From Gudongella sp964575895 (GTDB taxonomy: Bacteria; Bacillota; Clostridia; Tissierellales; Tissierellaceae), in assembly GCA_964575895.1 (NCBI GenBank), contig CAZNTE010000004.1, positions 48,761-112,760 of the forward strand: a DNA stretch of 64,000 nucleotides, in the 5' to 3' direction. Position numbers and translations under genes: made by a program. Positions 43,460 through 53,105 of this stretch are shown one piece after another (positions within the stretch are counted from its first letter, which is position 1; each line of letters starts with the position of its first letter). The notes beneath the pieces are model-generated. The model saw nothing but the letters and a program-made list of their open reading frames with translations, did not search any database and was not told the origin of the DNA.

Positions 43460-44536
43460 CTACTTCCCTCCTTCTAGAAGGGCATGTATCCCTGTTATTA
43501 AGGCGTCATAAAACACTGGATCTTCAAGCTCTTCCTTGGAAAAGCTATCAATAAATCTATTTACTATATTATCTTTATTTTCCAATTTTATTTTTTCCAG
43601 ATCAATACTCCTTGTATTATATTTAAGCTCAAGATGATAAAACTTTGAACTTAAATCATCCTTAAGTATAGTTTTGTCTATATCAAGAGGAAGAGAGCCA
43701 CTAATATTTACCCTATAGAAGTTTGTGTCCCTTCCTTTATGTGTTTCATCTAGAACCCTATTATATATCTGTTCATAGGTTTCATCGTCTTTTACATCAA
43801 TATTTACAATAATGAACTCTCGCAAGGAAAATGGTACAAATTCAATTTTTGTTTCTTCCTCCATAACCCCTTTAATAAAGCCTCTTGGTCCTGTCTCTCC
43901 AAAATCCAGGGGCTCTAGTGAGCCACAATAGGCCATGTTGTTAGAAAATAACTCTGGTTTATGGATATGTCCCAAGGCTATGTAATCCAATTTCAGGGAA
44001 TTTAACTTATTTATATCAAGGGGCAAGTACTTATCATCTCCCTTAATATCACCATGTACCATTAATATCTTTTTGCAATCCTCTTCTTTGTTTATTTCAT
44101 CAAGTATTGACATACTTGCACTTGTTAAATTACCCCAGCTTAATCCATATACCTTGGTATTTAGGTTGCTAAAAAATTTTTCATCAAGCCCATCAGAATT
44201 AAAAATATGGACATTTTGGCTAAAATCTAACCTGCCATATATTGAATGGGAACCCAAGCTATCATGATTCCCTGCAATTATACATATCTCCTGATTCTTT
44301 GCCATGGCAAGGATATCACTGAACCTTTTTATGTCTGATATTGTAATAAAGTCACTTTCGAATATGTCCCCTGCTAGGAGTATCAGGTCTACTTCTTCTT
44401 CAATTCCATAAGAAATAAACCTTCTGAAAGATTGCCAAAGCTCCAGTCTACGAGTTTTGCCTTTTTCTCCTCCAAAGGATACATTTTTAAACTTTAGTCC
44501 TAAGTGAATATCTCCGGAATGAATAAATTTTACCAT
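43460..44536 (-). CDS. YhaO/SbcD-like DNA exonuclease (metallophosphoesterase)
   Basis: Mre11/SbcD-type nuclease of 358 residues. Metal motifs: HSGDIHLG (6-13), LAGDIFES (about 54-61), AGNHDSLGSH (about 88-97), MVHGDIKGDD (about 160) and ALGHIHKPEL (about 187). It is expected to act with the YhaN-like ATPase encoded next to it in processing DNA ends. The start ATG is preceded 13 bases upstream by the stop of the PfkB-fold gene. Confidence 0.9.
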   Translation of the reverse strand: MVKFIHSGDIHLGLKFKNVSFGGEKGKTRRLELWQSFRRFISYGIEEEVDLILLAGDIFESDFITISDIKRFSDILAMAKNQEICIIAGNHDSLGSHSIYGRLDFSQNVHIFNSDGLDEKFFSNLNTKVYGLSWGNLTSASMSILDEINKEEDCKKILMVHGDIKGDDKYLPLDINKLNSLKLDYIALGHIHKPELFSNNMAYCGSLEPLDFGETGPRGFIKGVMEEETKIEFVPFSLREFIIVNIDVKDDETYEQIYNRVLDETHKGRDTNFYRVNISGSLPLDIDKTILKDDLSSKFYHLELKYNTRSIDLEKIKLENKDNIVNRFIDSFSKEELEDPVFYDALITGIHALLEGGK

Positions 44537-44549
44537 TATAATCCCCTGC

Positions 44550-45482
44550 TTATATATTATTAAAACCTCTTACCTCTATTCTATTCATTAAGGATTTGAT
44601 GTCAGACATCTCAATGTCATCTCCAAAATCATAACAGTGGATTAAACCACTTGCCAATGCCAATTTTACTATTATCTCTATTTCGTAACCTTTTTCAAAT
44701 CCTAAGACAAAGCCAGCTATCATCTGCCCATAATTTAACTTCTTATCCTTATTCTCCAATGGAGGAATACTCAAAGAGTAACCTCTATCCTTATTTATTA
44801 CTAAAACACCTCTTGTTCCCATATCCACTACAACAAATATTATGTCCTTGTCTAATAAATATTGGGTAGCCTTTATAATCTCGCTCTCATAATCTAACTT
44901 TAATTTAGTAATATCCTCCAAATCTTTGATGCTTAAAATACACATAAAGGGTGATGCTTCAAGGGTATTTTGATTGAATGAACTATTGTATCCTAAGTAT
45001 ACTCTTCTACCCCATTTTTTACCCATTAGTGCCAGTTGGTATATTACATCATCCTCTAAATTAGATGGAACTTGACCTATTAATGCGATATTTGGATATA
45101 TATTCAAATTTTCCTTATAAACTCTATAAAATTCATTTACATCGTCCTTAGATACTTTGGGTGCTATTTCTCCAATACTAATGGTTCTCTTATTTGATAC
45201 AATATCTATTATCTCTGTAGAATCCTCTCTTATTCTTACAAATTCATGATTAAAGTCAGACTCATCTAGAAGTGTCTTAATATTTTCTCCGTTTAAGCCT
45301 CCAACAAATCCTGAGATTTTTGATTCTATCCCTAATAGTTGTGCAAGTAATGCTAATTCAATGCCTAAACCATCAGGAAATACCAATTTTCTACTTGATT
45401 TTATGTTACTCTGGTCTATATTCAAATCTTTGACATAAAATCTTCTTCTTAAAATAGGATTAAGATCCACGGATAATATCAT
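44550..45482 (-). CDS. PfkB-fold protein with lost kinase residues (probable pseudokinase)
   Basis: A 310-residue ribokinase/PfkB-fold protein, closest in outline to 1-phosphofructokinase/LacC (N-terminus MILSVDLNPILRR mirrors the usual TLNPALD). The substrate-binding Asp after LNP is replaced by Arg (about residue 12). The GGKG loop reads FPDGLGIEL. The C-terminal GAGD, with the catalytic base, reads NYGQ (about 265-268). Kinase activity is therefore unlikely. I chose ATG 45482 over GTG 45491 because that start aligns with the family and GGAGG lies 10 bases upstream; TTG 45488 is also possible. It is the first gene of the yhaO-yhaN run. Confidence 0.78.
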   Translation of the reverse strand: MILSVDLNPILRRRFYVKDLNIDQSNIKSSRKLVFPDGLGIELALLAQLLGIESKISGFVGGLNGENIKTLLDESDFNHEFVRIREDSTEIIDIVSNKRTISIGEIAPKVSKDDVNEFYRVYKENLNIYPNIALIGQVPSNLEDDVIYQLALMGKKWGRRVYLGYNSSFNQNTLEASPFMCILSIKDLEDITKLKLDYESEIIKATQYLLDKDIIFVVVDMGTRGVLVINKDRGYSLSIPPLENKDKKLNYGQMIAGFVLGFEKGYEIEIIVKLALASGLIHCYDFGDDIEMSDIKSLMNRIEVRGFNNI

Positions 45483-45557
45483 ATTCAACACACCTCCACT
45501 AATGACTATTATACCCTTACAACCTATATTCGTGCAATCTTCTTATTCAAATCATCA

Positions 45558-45586
45558 TTGAAAACAACCTATTATAATTATATAAT
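45558..45586 (+). promoter_or_regulatory. Promoter of the sda operon
   Basis: -35 TTGAAA (45558-45563), 17-base spacer, perfect -10 TATAAT (45581-45586). Confidence 0.75.
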
Positions 45587-45613
45587 GAATGTAACAATGA
45601 GGAGGTAATTAAT

Positions 45614-46270
45614 ATGAAAGAATATGGAGTTTTTGATATATTAGGACCAGTTATGGTTGGTCCATCGAGTTCTCATACAGCAGGTGCAGCAAGGTTAGGA
45701 AAAATTGCTAGTGAAATTGCAGGCAGTGGGTTTTATATGGTTGAATTTCATCTTCATGGATCATTTGCAAAAACCTATAAGGGCCATGGTACTGATAAGG
45801 CTCTAGTTGCTGGAATTCTAGGGTATGAACCCTCCGATGAAGAGCTGAGAAACTCTTTTGAGCTTGCTAAAGAAGCTGGCATTCAATTTAAATTTATTGA
45901 GATTGACATGGAGTATGCTCATCCTAATACAGCTAAAATTGTATTTAAATATGAGGATAAAGAAGATTTTTACATAATCGGTTCCTCAATTGGTGGTGGT
46001 AGTATTATTATCACGGATATTGATGGAGATGAGGTTGAATTTACTGGTGAATACCCAACTATTATTTTGAAGTACAAGGATCAAAAGGGAATCATTAGTC
46101 GAATTAGTTCCATTCTTGCTTTTCATGACATTAATATAGCTACAATGAAAGTTTCTAGAGATGGTGATAATGCTACTATGTTCTGTGAGATAGATACACC
46201 CATTGGTCAAGAAGTAATAAAGGAAATCAGTAGTATCAAAGAAATAACCAGAGCAAAATTTATTTTTTAA
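45614..46270 (+). CDS. sdaAB: L-serine dehydratase beta subunit
   Basis: Beta chain of the oxygen-sensitive [4Fe-4S] L-serine dehydratase, which converts serine to pyruvate and ammonia. The N-terminal GPVMVGPSSSHTAGAARLG (11-29) is the family signature, and a C-terminal ACT domain (about 145-218, KDQKGIISRISSILAFHDINIATM) could sense an amino acid. Length 218 fits the two-chain Firmicute enzyme. The ribosome site is GAGGAGG. First gene of a five-gene unit. Confidence 0.94.
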   Translation: MKEYGVFDILGPVMVGPSSSHTAGAARLGKIASEIAGSGFYMVEFHLHGSFAKTYKGHGTDKALVAGILGYEPSDEELRNSFELAKEAGIQFKFIEIDMEYAHPNTAKIVFKYEDKEDFYIIGSSIGGGSIIITDIDGDEVEFTGEYPTIILKYKDQKGIISRISSILAFHDINIATMKVSRDGDNATMFCEIDTPIGQEVIKEISSIKEITRAKFIF

Positions 46271-46282
46271 GGAGTTGGAACA

Positions 46283-47152
46283 GTGTTTAATAAAGGATCA
46301 GAATTACTAGACTTATGTACCAAAGGGAACATGAAGATATCAGATGTTGTCATAGAAAAAGAAATTAAAATTAATAATAGCTCCTTAGAAGATGTTTTTG
46401 ATATTATGAGAAAAACATTCACTGTAATGGAAAAGTCAGCCACTGATGCCTTAGACAAGGAAATTAGATCAGTTTCAGGATTAACTGGTGGCAATGCAAA
46501 AAAAGTTGAAGATTATAAGAATTCAAGTAGAACTTTAAGTGGAGTTTTTATTAACTCTGCTATGTCAAAGGCCTTGTCCACTTCTGAAGTCAATGCTTCC
46601 ATGGGTAAAGTATGTGCTGCCCCCACTGCTGGTGCATCAGGGATATTGCCCAGTGCTATTTTATCTGCCAGAGAAAAACTTCAAGTTGATGATGAATCTA
46701 CTATCAGGGGATTATTCACAGCAGCGGGTATTGGAGAAATAGTAGCAAAAAATGCCACAGTTTCAGGGGCTGAAGGTGGTTGTCAGGCTGAATGTGGAGT
46801 TGCTGCTGCAATGGCAGCTGCTGGAATAGTTGAAATGGCAGGTGGAAGCCCTAAAATGAGTCTGGATGCCGCTGGTTTTGCCCTAATAAATATTATGGGT
46901 TTAGTATGTGATCCAATTGCTGGTCTGGTGGAATATCCATGCTCCCTGCGAAATGCATCAGGGGTTGTAAATGCATTAATATCAGCTGATATGGCCATGG
47001 CAGGAGTTGAAGCATTGGTACCCTTTGATGAAGTTGTTGAAGCATTATATAAGGTTGGTAAAGCTTTGCCTGAATCTCTTAGAGAGACAGCATTGGGAGG
47101 TATTGCAGCCACTGCAACTGGAAAAGAACTTTCAAGGAGGCTATTCTCATGA
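46283..47152 (+). CDS. sdaAA: L-serine dehydratase alpha subunit
   Basis: Catalytic chain of 289 residues that holds the [4Fe-4S] cluster. The cysteines are in KVCAAPTAGASGILP (about 109-123), GGCQAECGVAA (about 168-178) and LVCDPIAGLVEYPCS (about 209-223). The start is GTG with AAGGAG about 9 bases upstream. The stop TGA overlaps the next gene's ATG (ATGA). Confidence 0.94.
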   Translation: MFNKGSELLDLCTKGNMKISDVVIEKEIKINNSSLEDVFDIMRKTFTVMEKSATDALDKEIRSVSGLTGGNAKKVEDYKNSSRTLSGVFINSAMSKALSTSEVNASMGKVCAAPTAGASGILPSAILSAREKLQVDDESTIRGLFTAAGIGEIVAKNATVSGAEGGCQAECGVAAAMAAAGIVEMAGGSPKMSLDAAGFALINIMGLVCDPIAGLVEYPCSLRNASGVVNALISADMAMAGVEALVPFDEVVEALYKVGKALPESLRETALGGIAATATGKELSRRLFS

Positions 47153-50100
47153 AAATCTTGGAATCCATAAATAATCATATTATTGAAAACAATTTAAGTG
47201 ATAACATAAGACAGTTAAAAGAAGACAGAAATTTTTCTGTCCTTTCTTTTATGGAGATAATTTCTGGCTATCTTGATAAACATGGATCAAAGCCAGTAAT
47301 GGAATGGATAAAGGAAATTTACGATTATAGTGTATTTAAATCATTCCCTCATAAACAGTCTTCCCTACTAGATCCTAGTCTATTTAATGTCTATGAGGGT
47401 GTTTTATTAAAACTCCAAGAATTAAATGGTTATGACCACTTAGATTATGATGTTAAAAATTGTATTGATGAATATTACAAGTTTGAAAAAGGATACAAGG
47501 AATACTTCATATTTGAAATGATGCAACTTGATATGGTAATTACTGGTCATAACACCAATGAACATGTCCTTGGTGTTAAGGATGTTGCCATGCATGTTGC
47601 CATGCAACTTAAGGATCTAAAATTACCCATCGATTTGGGGATAGTTCTAGGATCAAGCCTTGGCCATGATATTGGTAAATATGGTGTTGTGGATGAGGAA
47701 CAAAACAGAGTTCCTTATCTACATTATTATTATACTGAAGTTTGGTTTAAGAAGCTGGGACTTGAAAGGATTGGTCATATTTCAACTAATCACTCAACTT
47801 GGGATTTAGAACTTGAAACCCTTCCCATTGAATCCTTGGTTCTTATTTATGCTGACTTTAGAGTGAAAAATCGAATAATCAATGGGAAGTATGAAATGCA
47901 TACCTTCTCTCTTGAGGACTCATTTCAGGTCATCCTTGCTAAATTAGATAATGTTGATGAGGCAAAAGAACTACGCTATAAAAAAGTATATAAAAAGCTT
48001 AAGGATTTTGAAGATTACATGATATCCATGGGAGTTGATACTAGCCTTGAAGGTGTTCTAAGAACTAAGCCAAAATCATATCTTAGTCTTCTAAAAGGTG
48101 AAGATATAGTATCCTGTATGAAAAATAAAGCTATTGAGAACAATATCTTCCTTATGAACAACCTAACTAATGAGGAGAAGTTCCTTTCCATCCTTGAAGA
48201 AGCCAGAGGGGAAACCAATTGGAGAAGGCTAAGACTCTATATTCAGATCCTAAGAGAATACTCAACCTATATCACTCAGAAACAAAAAGTACTTGCCCTT
48301 CATTTCTTATCTGACCTCCTCCTTCATAAGGAAGAAGATATAAGGAAGGAAGCCTCTGAAATAATTGGAAAGATACTTGCGTATTATGATGAAGAATATA
48401 GAAAAGAGCTTCCTAAGTCCATAATAAAAGATAAGCCAATAGAAACATCTGATAAGTTGTTCTATGAGTTGTTGAAGGACCTACTCTATCCCAATCATAA
48501 GATTATAGATTCCCAAAATCAATGGTTGTATAATTTAAAGCTCATAGTAAAGTCTCTTTTTGAACATTGTCATGAATCAAGTTACAATATGTACTTTGAT
48601 AAAATAAATGAGTTTTACCAAAGCTGTGATAAACTCTCTGACATATCCCAGTTTTATCTGGTTCAATCAATAACTTATCTACCTTTGAAGAATCTAGATG
48701 AAAACCGAAGAATGCAGCTATATTCATATATTCTAAAGAAGGTTTCATCTCTTAAGGATAATATTAGACTTAGTGCTCTGGATAGAACCAATGAGATACT
48801 GTCTTTAATTAGCGATCCTTATTTGAATGGAGAACTTAAGGGTCTATTGTCTCGTAATTTAGATAAGTCCAATATCCCTGGAGAAAACTATATAAAATAC
48901 ATCATGGGAAATAGATTGGGTCTTGAAGATGGTAGTTTATCCATTCTCAGAAGTAATTATCATTCTGATCAGGCAAATGTGTCTGAGTTGTTTTTGGAGA
49001 ATCTTAAAACCGCAACAAATTGGACAAATAAAAAGATAAATATTGATATTCTCTATGATCAAGTGAGAAAGAACCCAACTACCACTGGAATTCATACAGC
49101 CATTCACTTATGTAATCTCCTTAAGGTCAGTGCAGTTGAAAGAGTTAGAAATTACAGTGGCTATACATTGCTAAATATTATTCCTCTTCTATCATTTGAA
49201 CAAAGGAATGATGTTGCCATAGAACTTTTAAGAGCTCTTGAAATGGATAGTTACCAATTTACCAAATTTATACCTGAGTATCTTGGAAAGCTCTTCCTCT
49301 ATCTTCCTCCTAAGGAGCTGGATGAAATTATTGATGACCTTGAAGATAAGATCAAGGTATCTAGTCCTCAGATGGTAATGCTACTCTTAAATACTATTGG
49401 AACATCCATTATAAACTATCCGATTTACAAAAATAACTTTCATGAGGATTTTAAAGTTAACATAACTAGACTCTACAGGTTATTAGGGCTATTACTTGTA
49501 CCAATAACTTCTTATAAGATTGAGGTAAAAACAGAGGCTTTAAGGGTTATCTCTTCTGTAATCTTCAACTCAAGTGTTCTTTCACTTGATGATAAGTATA
49601 TTGTATTTGAGAGATTGGCTAAAAAAATCTTAACCTTGTTAGAAGATACTAAGGAAAATACCTTCATCTTCTACAATAATGCCTCATCTTTGAACCATAT
49701 CTACCGTTATATTGCAGAATATGAGTTTAACTACTCTAAATTAGAGTTGGCTTCAGAAGAAGATATAGCTTTCTTCCCAGGGTCCTTTGATCCATTTAGC
49801 CTAGGTCACAGAGAAATAGCAAAGGAAATAAGAAAGCAAGGTTTTGAGGTATATCTAGCTGTTGATGAATTTTCTTGGTCAAAGAGAACGGAAGCTCATC
49901 AATATAGAAGAAACATAATAAATATGAGTATTGCAAAGGAAGATGGAGTATATCTCTTCCCTAAGGAAATACCAATTAATCTTAGCAATAATGATGACCT
50001 TAAAAAGCTAAAAGAACTTTTTGGCGATAGGGAAGTCTATGTTGCAGTTGGTTCAGATGTAGTTGTTAATGCATCAGCATATAAGATGGAAAAGGACATT

Positions 50101-51876
50101 CTTAACTTCTCACATGTTATTTTTGATAGAATTCTAGATGATACCCCTAAGGGAGTGGATGATCAAACAAAAGAAGCCTTGAGTAAAATTAAGGGTAAGA
50201 TCATTAAGTTAAGTCTTCCTACCAGATATGAAGACATTAGTTCAACCCAAATTAGAGATAACATTGACAAAAATCGTGATATTTCGAAGTTAATCGATCC
50301 CATGGCTGCTGACTATATTTACAGCTATGGTTTGTATATGAGAGAACCCCTTTATAAAACTCTTGTTGAAACAAAGACCATTGATGTTGAGATTCATAGG
50401 AATCTAAGCAGTGAACTCCTTGATTATTTGTTACAACATTTTGGAGATGATCTTGAAATTGATGGTGTATTGGAGCTAAGAAACAAGCTTAGTTATAGAC
50501 TAATCATCATTAAGGACATGGCAACAGATGAACCCCTTGGCTTCTCGGCCTTTTACTGGGTCAGACACTCTATGCTTTTTGATGAATTTAAGGACCAGAA
50601 TATTACAGACTACATCAGGCAAACTGCAAAAGGTAGAACAGCTTTTATCGCATCCTTGTATAGCAGGAATAATGACGAGAATCTAATGGATATGGTTTTT
50701 AATGAGACCTTGTCCATAGCATTAAATAGAGATTATAATTATGCTATTTACAGCAACACCATGATCAAGGGAACTAATCATACTGCAGAAGAAATAGTTA
50801 TAAACCAAGGATTCATAGAAACCCCCTACACTCATAAAGGTTCTCCTTTATTTATGGTTGATATGAACAATCCCATCAGCTTAAATCTTGACTTAGAAAA
50901 CTTTCTTAAAGCCCCCTATGATAGGGATGATAGAATTCTAAAGGTTATTGGAGATGCTAGAAAAAGGCTGAAAAAATCATTGGCTGATTTATATCCTGGA
51001 GAACTGCTTATATCATTTAATAGGGACATGGTCTATAGTAAGTTGATACAAAAGGTTTGTGATGCAAATAATGTCTCAATAATTGACGCGAAGAAGCAAG
51101 AACTTGGAGATAACATGTGTGTTCCATTTGGTATAATCCTAAATAATTCTATTATACCAAATACTGTCACTAAGACCTTGCATACCGAAAGAATCTTTGC
51201 TCCAGATATTCAGAGTTTTACAGTGGGTGAATTCCCTAACTACCTAACCTTAGAAGAACAGTGTAAAACCATAAAATCATTTAACAGGCCAGTTATCCTA
51301 CTTGATGACCTGCTCCACAAGGGTTATAGGATCAAAATCGTGGAGCCTCTATTGAGGAAACAAGGGATATCAATAACAAAGCTGCTGGTTGGTATTTTAT
51401 CTGGTAGTGGTAAGGAAATAGCTGAGATAAGAAATCTTGATGTTGATTCAGCTTATTTTGTCCCTAATCTTAGATTGTGGTTTAATGAAAGTGGACAATA
51501 TCCATTCCTAGGTGGAGATATGGTAAAAAGAGACTACATGGATACCAATTTGATTCCGAGTATTAACTTCATACTTCCCTATGTATCTCCAAGATTCATC
51601 AAAGATATTTCTCAAGATGATATATATAATGTATCTGAGGTTTCTTTGAAAAATACCTATGAAATTCTAAGAGTTATAGAAAAAGTATATCAAGAAATTA
51701 ATGAAAAGAACCTTACATTAGCAACCTTAGGTGAAGTTATTTTTACTCCAAGGTATCCGGATTTAGAGAGAAGCATTTATGAGAAAAAACACATAAAACC
51801 TTCCGTATTCCTAGAAACAGATCTAGATTATCTAAAAAGATTGGAGTTTACATTAAGAGGACATAGGAGGAAATAA
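47149..51876 (+). CDS. 1575-residue multidomain protein: HD / helical repeats / nucleotidyltransferase / GNAT-like / PRTase-like
   Basis: Domains seen in order. (1) HD hydrolase fold: His near 138 (NEHVLG), GHDIGK (172-177), HISTNHS (His210, His215), Asp236. (2) Alpha-helical repeats (HEAT/ARM-like), about 340-860. (3) NadD/CoaD-type nucleotidyltransferase: PGSFDPFSLGH (about 877-887), VAVGSD and ISSTQIR (about 1030-1036). (4) GNAT-like region, about 1090-1250, without a clear acetyl-CoA loop. (5) A phosphoribosyltransferase-like region with PVILLDDLLHKGYR (about 1381-1394). The ATG overlaps the sdaAA stop and has AAGGAGG 8 bases upstream. The family combination suggests nucleotide or NAD-related metabolism. 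Whether the enzyme acts as nucleotide synthase, hydrolase or sensor is unknown; only the nucleotidyltransferase and HD parts have full motifs. Confidence 0.8.
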   Translation: MKILESINNHIIENNLSDNIRQLKEDRNFSVLSFMEIISGYLDKHGSKPVMEWIKEIYDYSVFKSFPHKQSSLLDPSLFNVYEGVLLKLQELNGYDHLDYDVKNCIDEYYKFEKGYKEYFIFEMMQLDMVITGHNTNEHVLGVKDVAMHVAMQLKDLKLPIDLGIVLGSSLGHDIGKYGVVDEEQNRVPYLHYYYTEVWFKKLGLERIGHISTNHSTWDLELETLPIESLVLIYADFRVKNRIINGKYEMHTFSLEDSFQVILAKLDNVDEAKELRYKKVYKKLKDFEDYMISMGVDTSLEGVLRTKPKSYLSLLKGEDIVSCMKNKAIENNIFLMNNLTNEEKFLSILEEARGETNWRRLRLYIQILREYSTYITQKQKVLALHFLSDLLLHKEEDIRKEASEIIGKILAYYDEEYRKELPKSIIKDKPIETSDKLFYELLKDLLYPNHKIIDSQNQWLYNLKLIVKSLFEHCHESSYNMYFDKINEFYQSCDKLSDISQFYLVQSITYLPLKNLDENRRMQLYSYILKKVSSLKDNIRLSALDRTNEILSLISDPYLNGELKGLLSRNLDKSNIPGENYIKYIMGNRLGLEDGSLSILRSNYHSDQANVSELFLENLKTATNWTNKKINIDILYDQVRKNPTTTGIHTAIHLCNLLKVSAVERVRNYSGYTLLNIIPLLSFEQRNDVAIELLRALEMDSYQFTKFIPEYLGKLFLYLPPKELDEIIDDLEDKIKVSSPQMVMLLLNTIGTSIINYPIYKNNFHEDFKVNITRLYRLLGLLLVPITSYKIEVKTEALRVISSVIFNSSVLSLDDKYIVFERLAKKILTLLEDTKENTFIFYNNASSLNHIYRYIAEYEFNYSKLELASEEDIAFFPGSFDPFSLGHREIAKEIRKQGFEVYLAVDEFSWSKRTEAHQYRRNIINMSIAKEDGVYLFPKEIPINLSNNDDLKKLKELFGDREVYVAVGSDVVVNASAYKMEKDILNFSHVIFDRILDDTPKGVDDQTKEALSKIKGKIIKLSLPTRYEDISSTQIRDNIDKNRDISKLIDPMAADYIYSYGLYMREPLYKTLVETKTIDVEIHRNLSSELLDYLLQHFGDDLEIDGVLELRNKLSYRLIIIKDMATDEPLGFSAFYWVRHSMLFDEFKDQNITDYIRQTAKGRTAFIASLYSRNNDENLMDMVFNETLSIALNRDYNYAIYSNTMIKGTNHTAEEIVINQGFIETPYTHKGSPLFMVDMNNPISLNLDLENFLKAPYDRDDRILKVIGDARKRLKKSLADLYPGELLISFNRDMVYSKLIQKVCDANNVSIIDAKKQELGDNMCVPFGIILNNSIIPNTVTKTLHTERIFAPDIQSFTVGEFPNYLTLEEQCKTIKSFNRPVILLDDLLHKGYRIKIVEPLLRKQGISITKLLVGILSGSGKEIAEIRNLDVDSAYFVPNLRLWFNESGQYPFLGGDMVKRDYMDTNLIPSINFILPYVSPRFIKDISQDDIYNVSEVSLKNTYEILRVIEKVYQEINEKNLTLATLGEVIFTPRYPDLERSIYEKKHIKPSVFLETDLDYLKRLEFTLRGHRRK

Positions 51877-51878
51877 AA

Positions 51879-53105
51879 TTGTATTATTATAAATATGAAG
51901 ATAAGTATCTTTTTTCAAAATTATTACTTGATAACCTTCAAAAAGCCAATGAAATAGATCTTATCAATGAAGCTGAAGTATATTATCTAATAAAAATGGA
52001 TCCCTTAACATCCAGGAGAGGTTTTGTAATAACCTCCCCTGCTCAGCTGGACTCAGAAAGTGAAGGATTAGACTTACTATATGAAAGTAGCAGCATTAAT
52101 TCCCTATCTTGGATAAATGAGAAAATCAAGAAAAGAAATATTAAAGCCATAAATATATCATATCAATCATGGATGAATGAGCTCATGAGCCCACCTTCTC
52201 AGTGGAGAATTAATGTCATGGCTTTAGGTGATGTGGGAAGTAACCTTTGTATAGGGCTTAGACTATCTGGAGCAGACATCTCCATAGGTATATACGATAG
52301 AAGTCCTGAAAAACTAAAAAGATGGAATTATGAGTTAAATCAAATAAGGATACCCTTTAAAGAAAGTAGCCTTCCAAGGGTTAGGATGCTTAAAGAAGAC
52401 GAATTATTTGATTGTGATATGTTTGTTTTCTGCGCATCAAAAGGTATTCCCCCTGTAGGGTCTGAGAATGTTGATGTAAGAATGGTCCAATTTGAAAGTA
52501 ATAAGGAGATCATATCTAAATATGGATTATTAGCTAGGGAGAATAACTTCAAGGGAATTTTTGCCGTGGTTAGCGATCCTGTGGATCCCTTGTGTAAGGC
52601 ACTATTCTTGGAGAGTAATAAGGACAAGGATGGAAATTTTGATTTTAAGGGATTAGCTCCCAATCAAATAATAGGTTATGGATTAGGGGTCATGAACGCT
52701 CGTGCATCTTATTATAGTGAGTTGATTGATGGTCCTAATGACTATTCTATAGATGGTCAGGTATTTGGCCCCCACGGTAAGGGTCTAATAGTTGTAAATA
52801 GCATGAGTAATTATAATGGTTCTAAATCAGATTATTTGACAGAGAAAACTTTAAATGCTAATTTAGAAGTTAGAAAGCTCGGTTTTAAACCTTACATAGC
52901 ACCCAGTTTATCTTCAGGGGCACTTTCAATCCTAGCTACAGTAAGTGGAGATTATTTCTATGGTTCATCATTAATGGGCCATGTGTTTATGGGTTCAAAG
53001 ATGAGACTAACAAACTTGGGGATTGAAATTCCAAGGTATGAACTACATCCTGAAGTAATTAAAAAACTTGATGATACATACAAGCAATTAAGGAGAATAA
53101 TATGA
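51879..53105 (+). CDS. Malate/lactate dehydrogenase-fold protein of unknown substrate
   Basis: A 408-residue protein. Residues about 1-105 form an N-terminal domain I do not recognise. From about 110 an LDH/MDH-like Rossmann fold follows: NVMALGDVGSNLCIGLRLSGAD near 112, split as GxxGS; VVSDPVDP near 231-238; IIGYGLGVMNARASYY near 264; and FGPHGKG near 295 (catalytic-His region). The Asp of the usual LDxxR motif reads MNARA, so LDH/MDH chemistry is doubtful. Start TTG with AGGAGG 8 bases upstream, 2 bases after the previous stop. It overlaps the next gene by 4 bases. Confidence 0.78.
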   Translation: MYYYKYEDKYLFSKLLLDNLQKANEIDLINEAEVYYLIKMDPLTSRRGFVITSPAQLDSESEGLDLLYESSSINSLSWINEKIKKRNIKAINISYQSWMNELMSPPSQWRINVMALGDVGSNLCIGLRLSGADISIGIYDRSPEKLKRWNYELNQIRIPFKESSLPRVRMLKEDELFDCDMFVFCASKGIPPVGSENVDVRMVQFESNKEIISKYGLLARENNFKGIFAVVSDPVDPLCKALFLESNKDKDGNFDFKGLAPNQIIGYGLGVMNARASYYSELIDGPNDYSIDGQVFGPHGKGLIVVNSMSNYNGSKSDYLTEKTLNANLEVRKLGFKPYIAPSLSSGALSILATVSGDYFYGSSLMGHVFMGSKMRLTNLGIEIPRYELHPEVIKKLDDTYKQLRRII

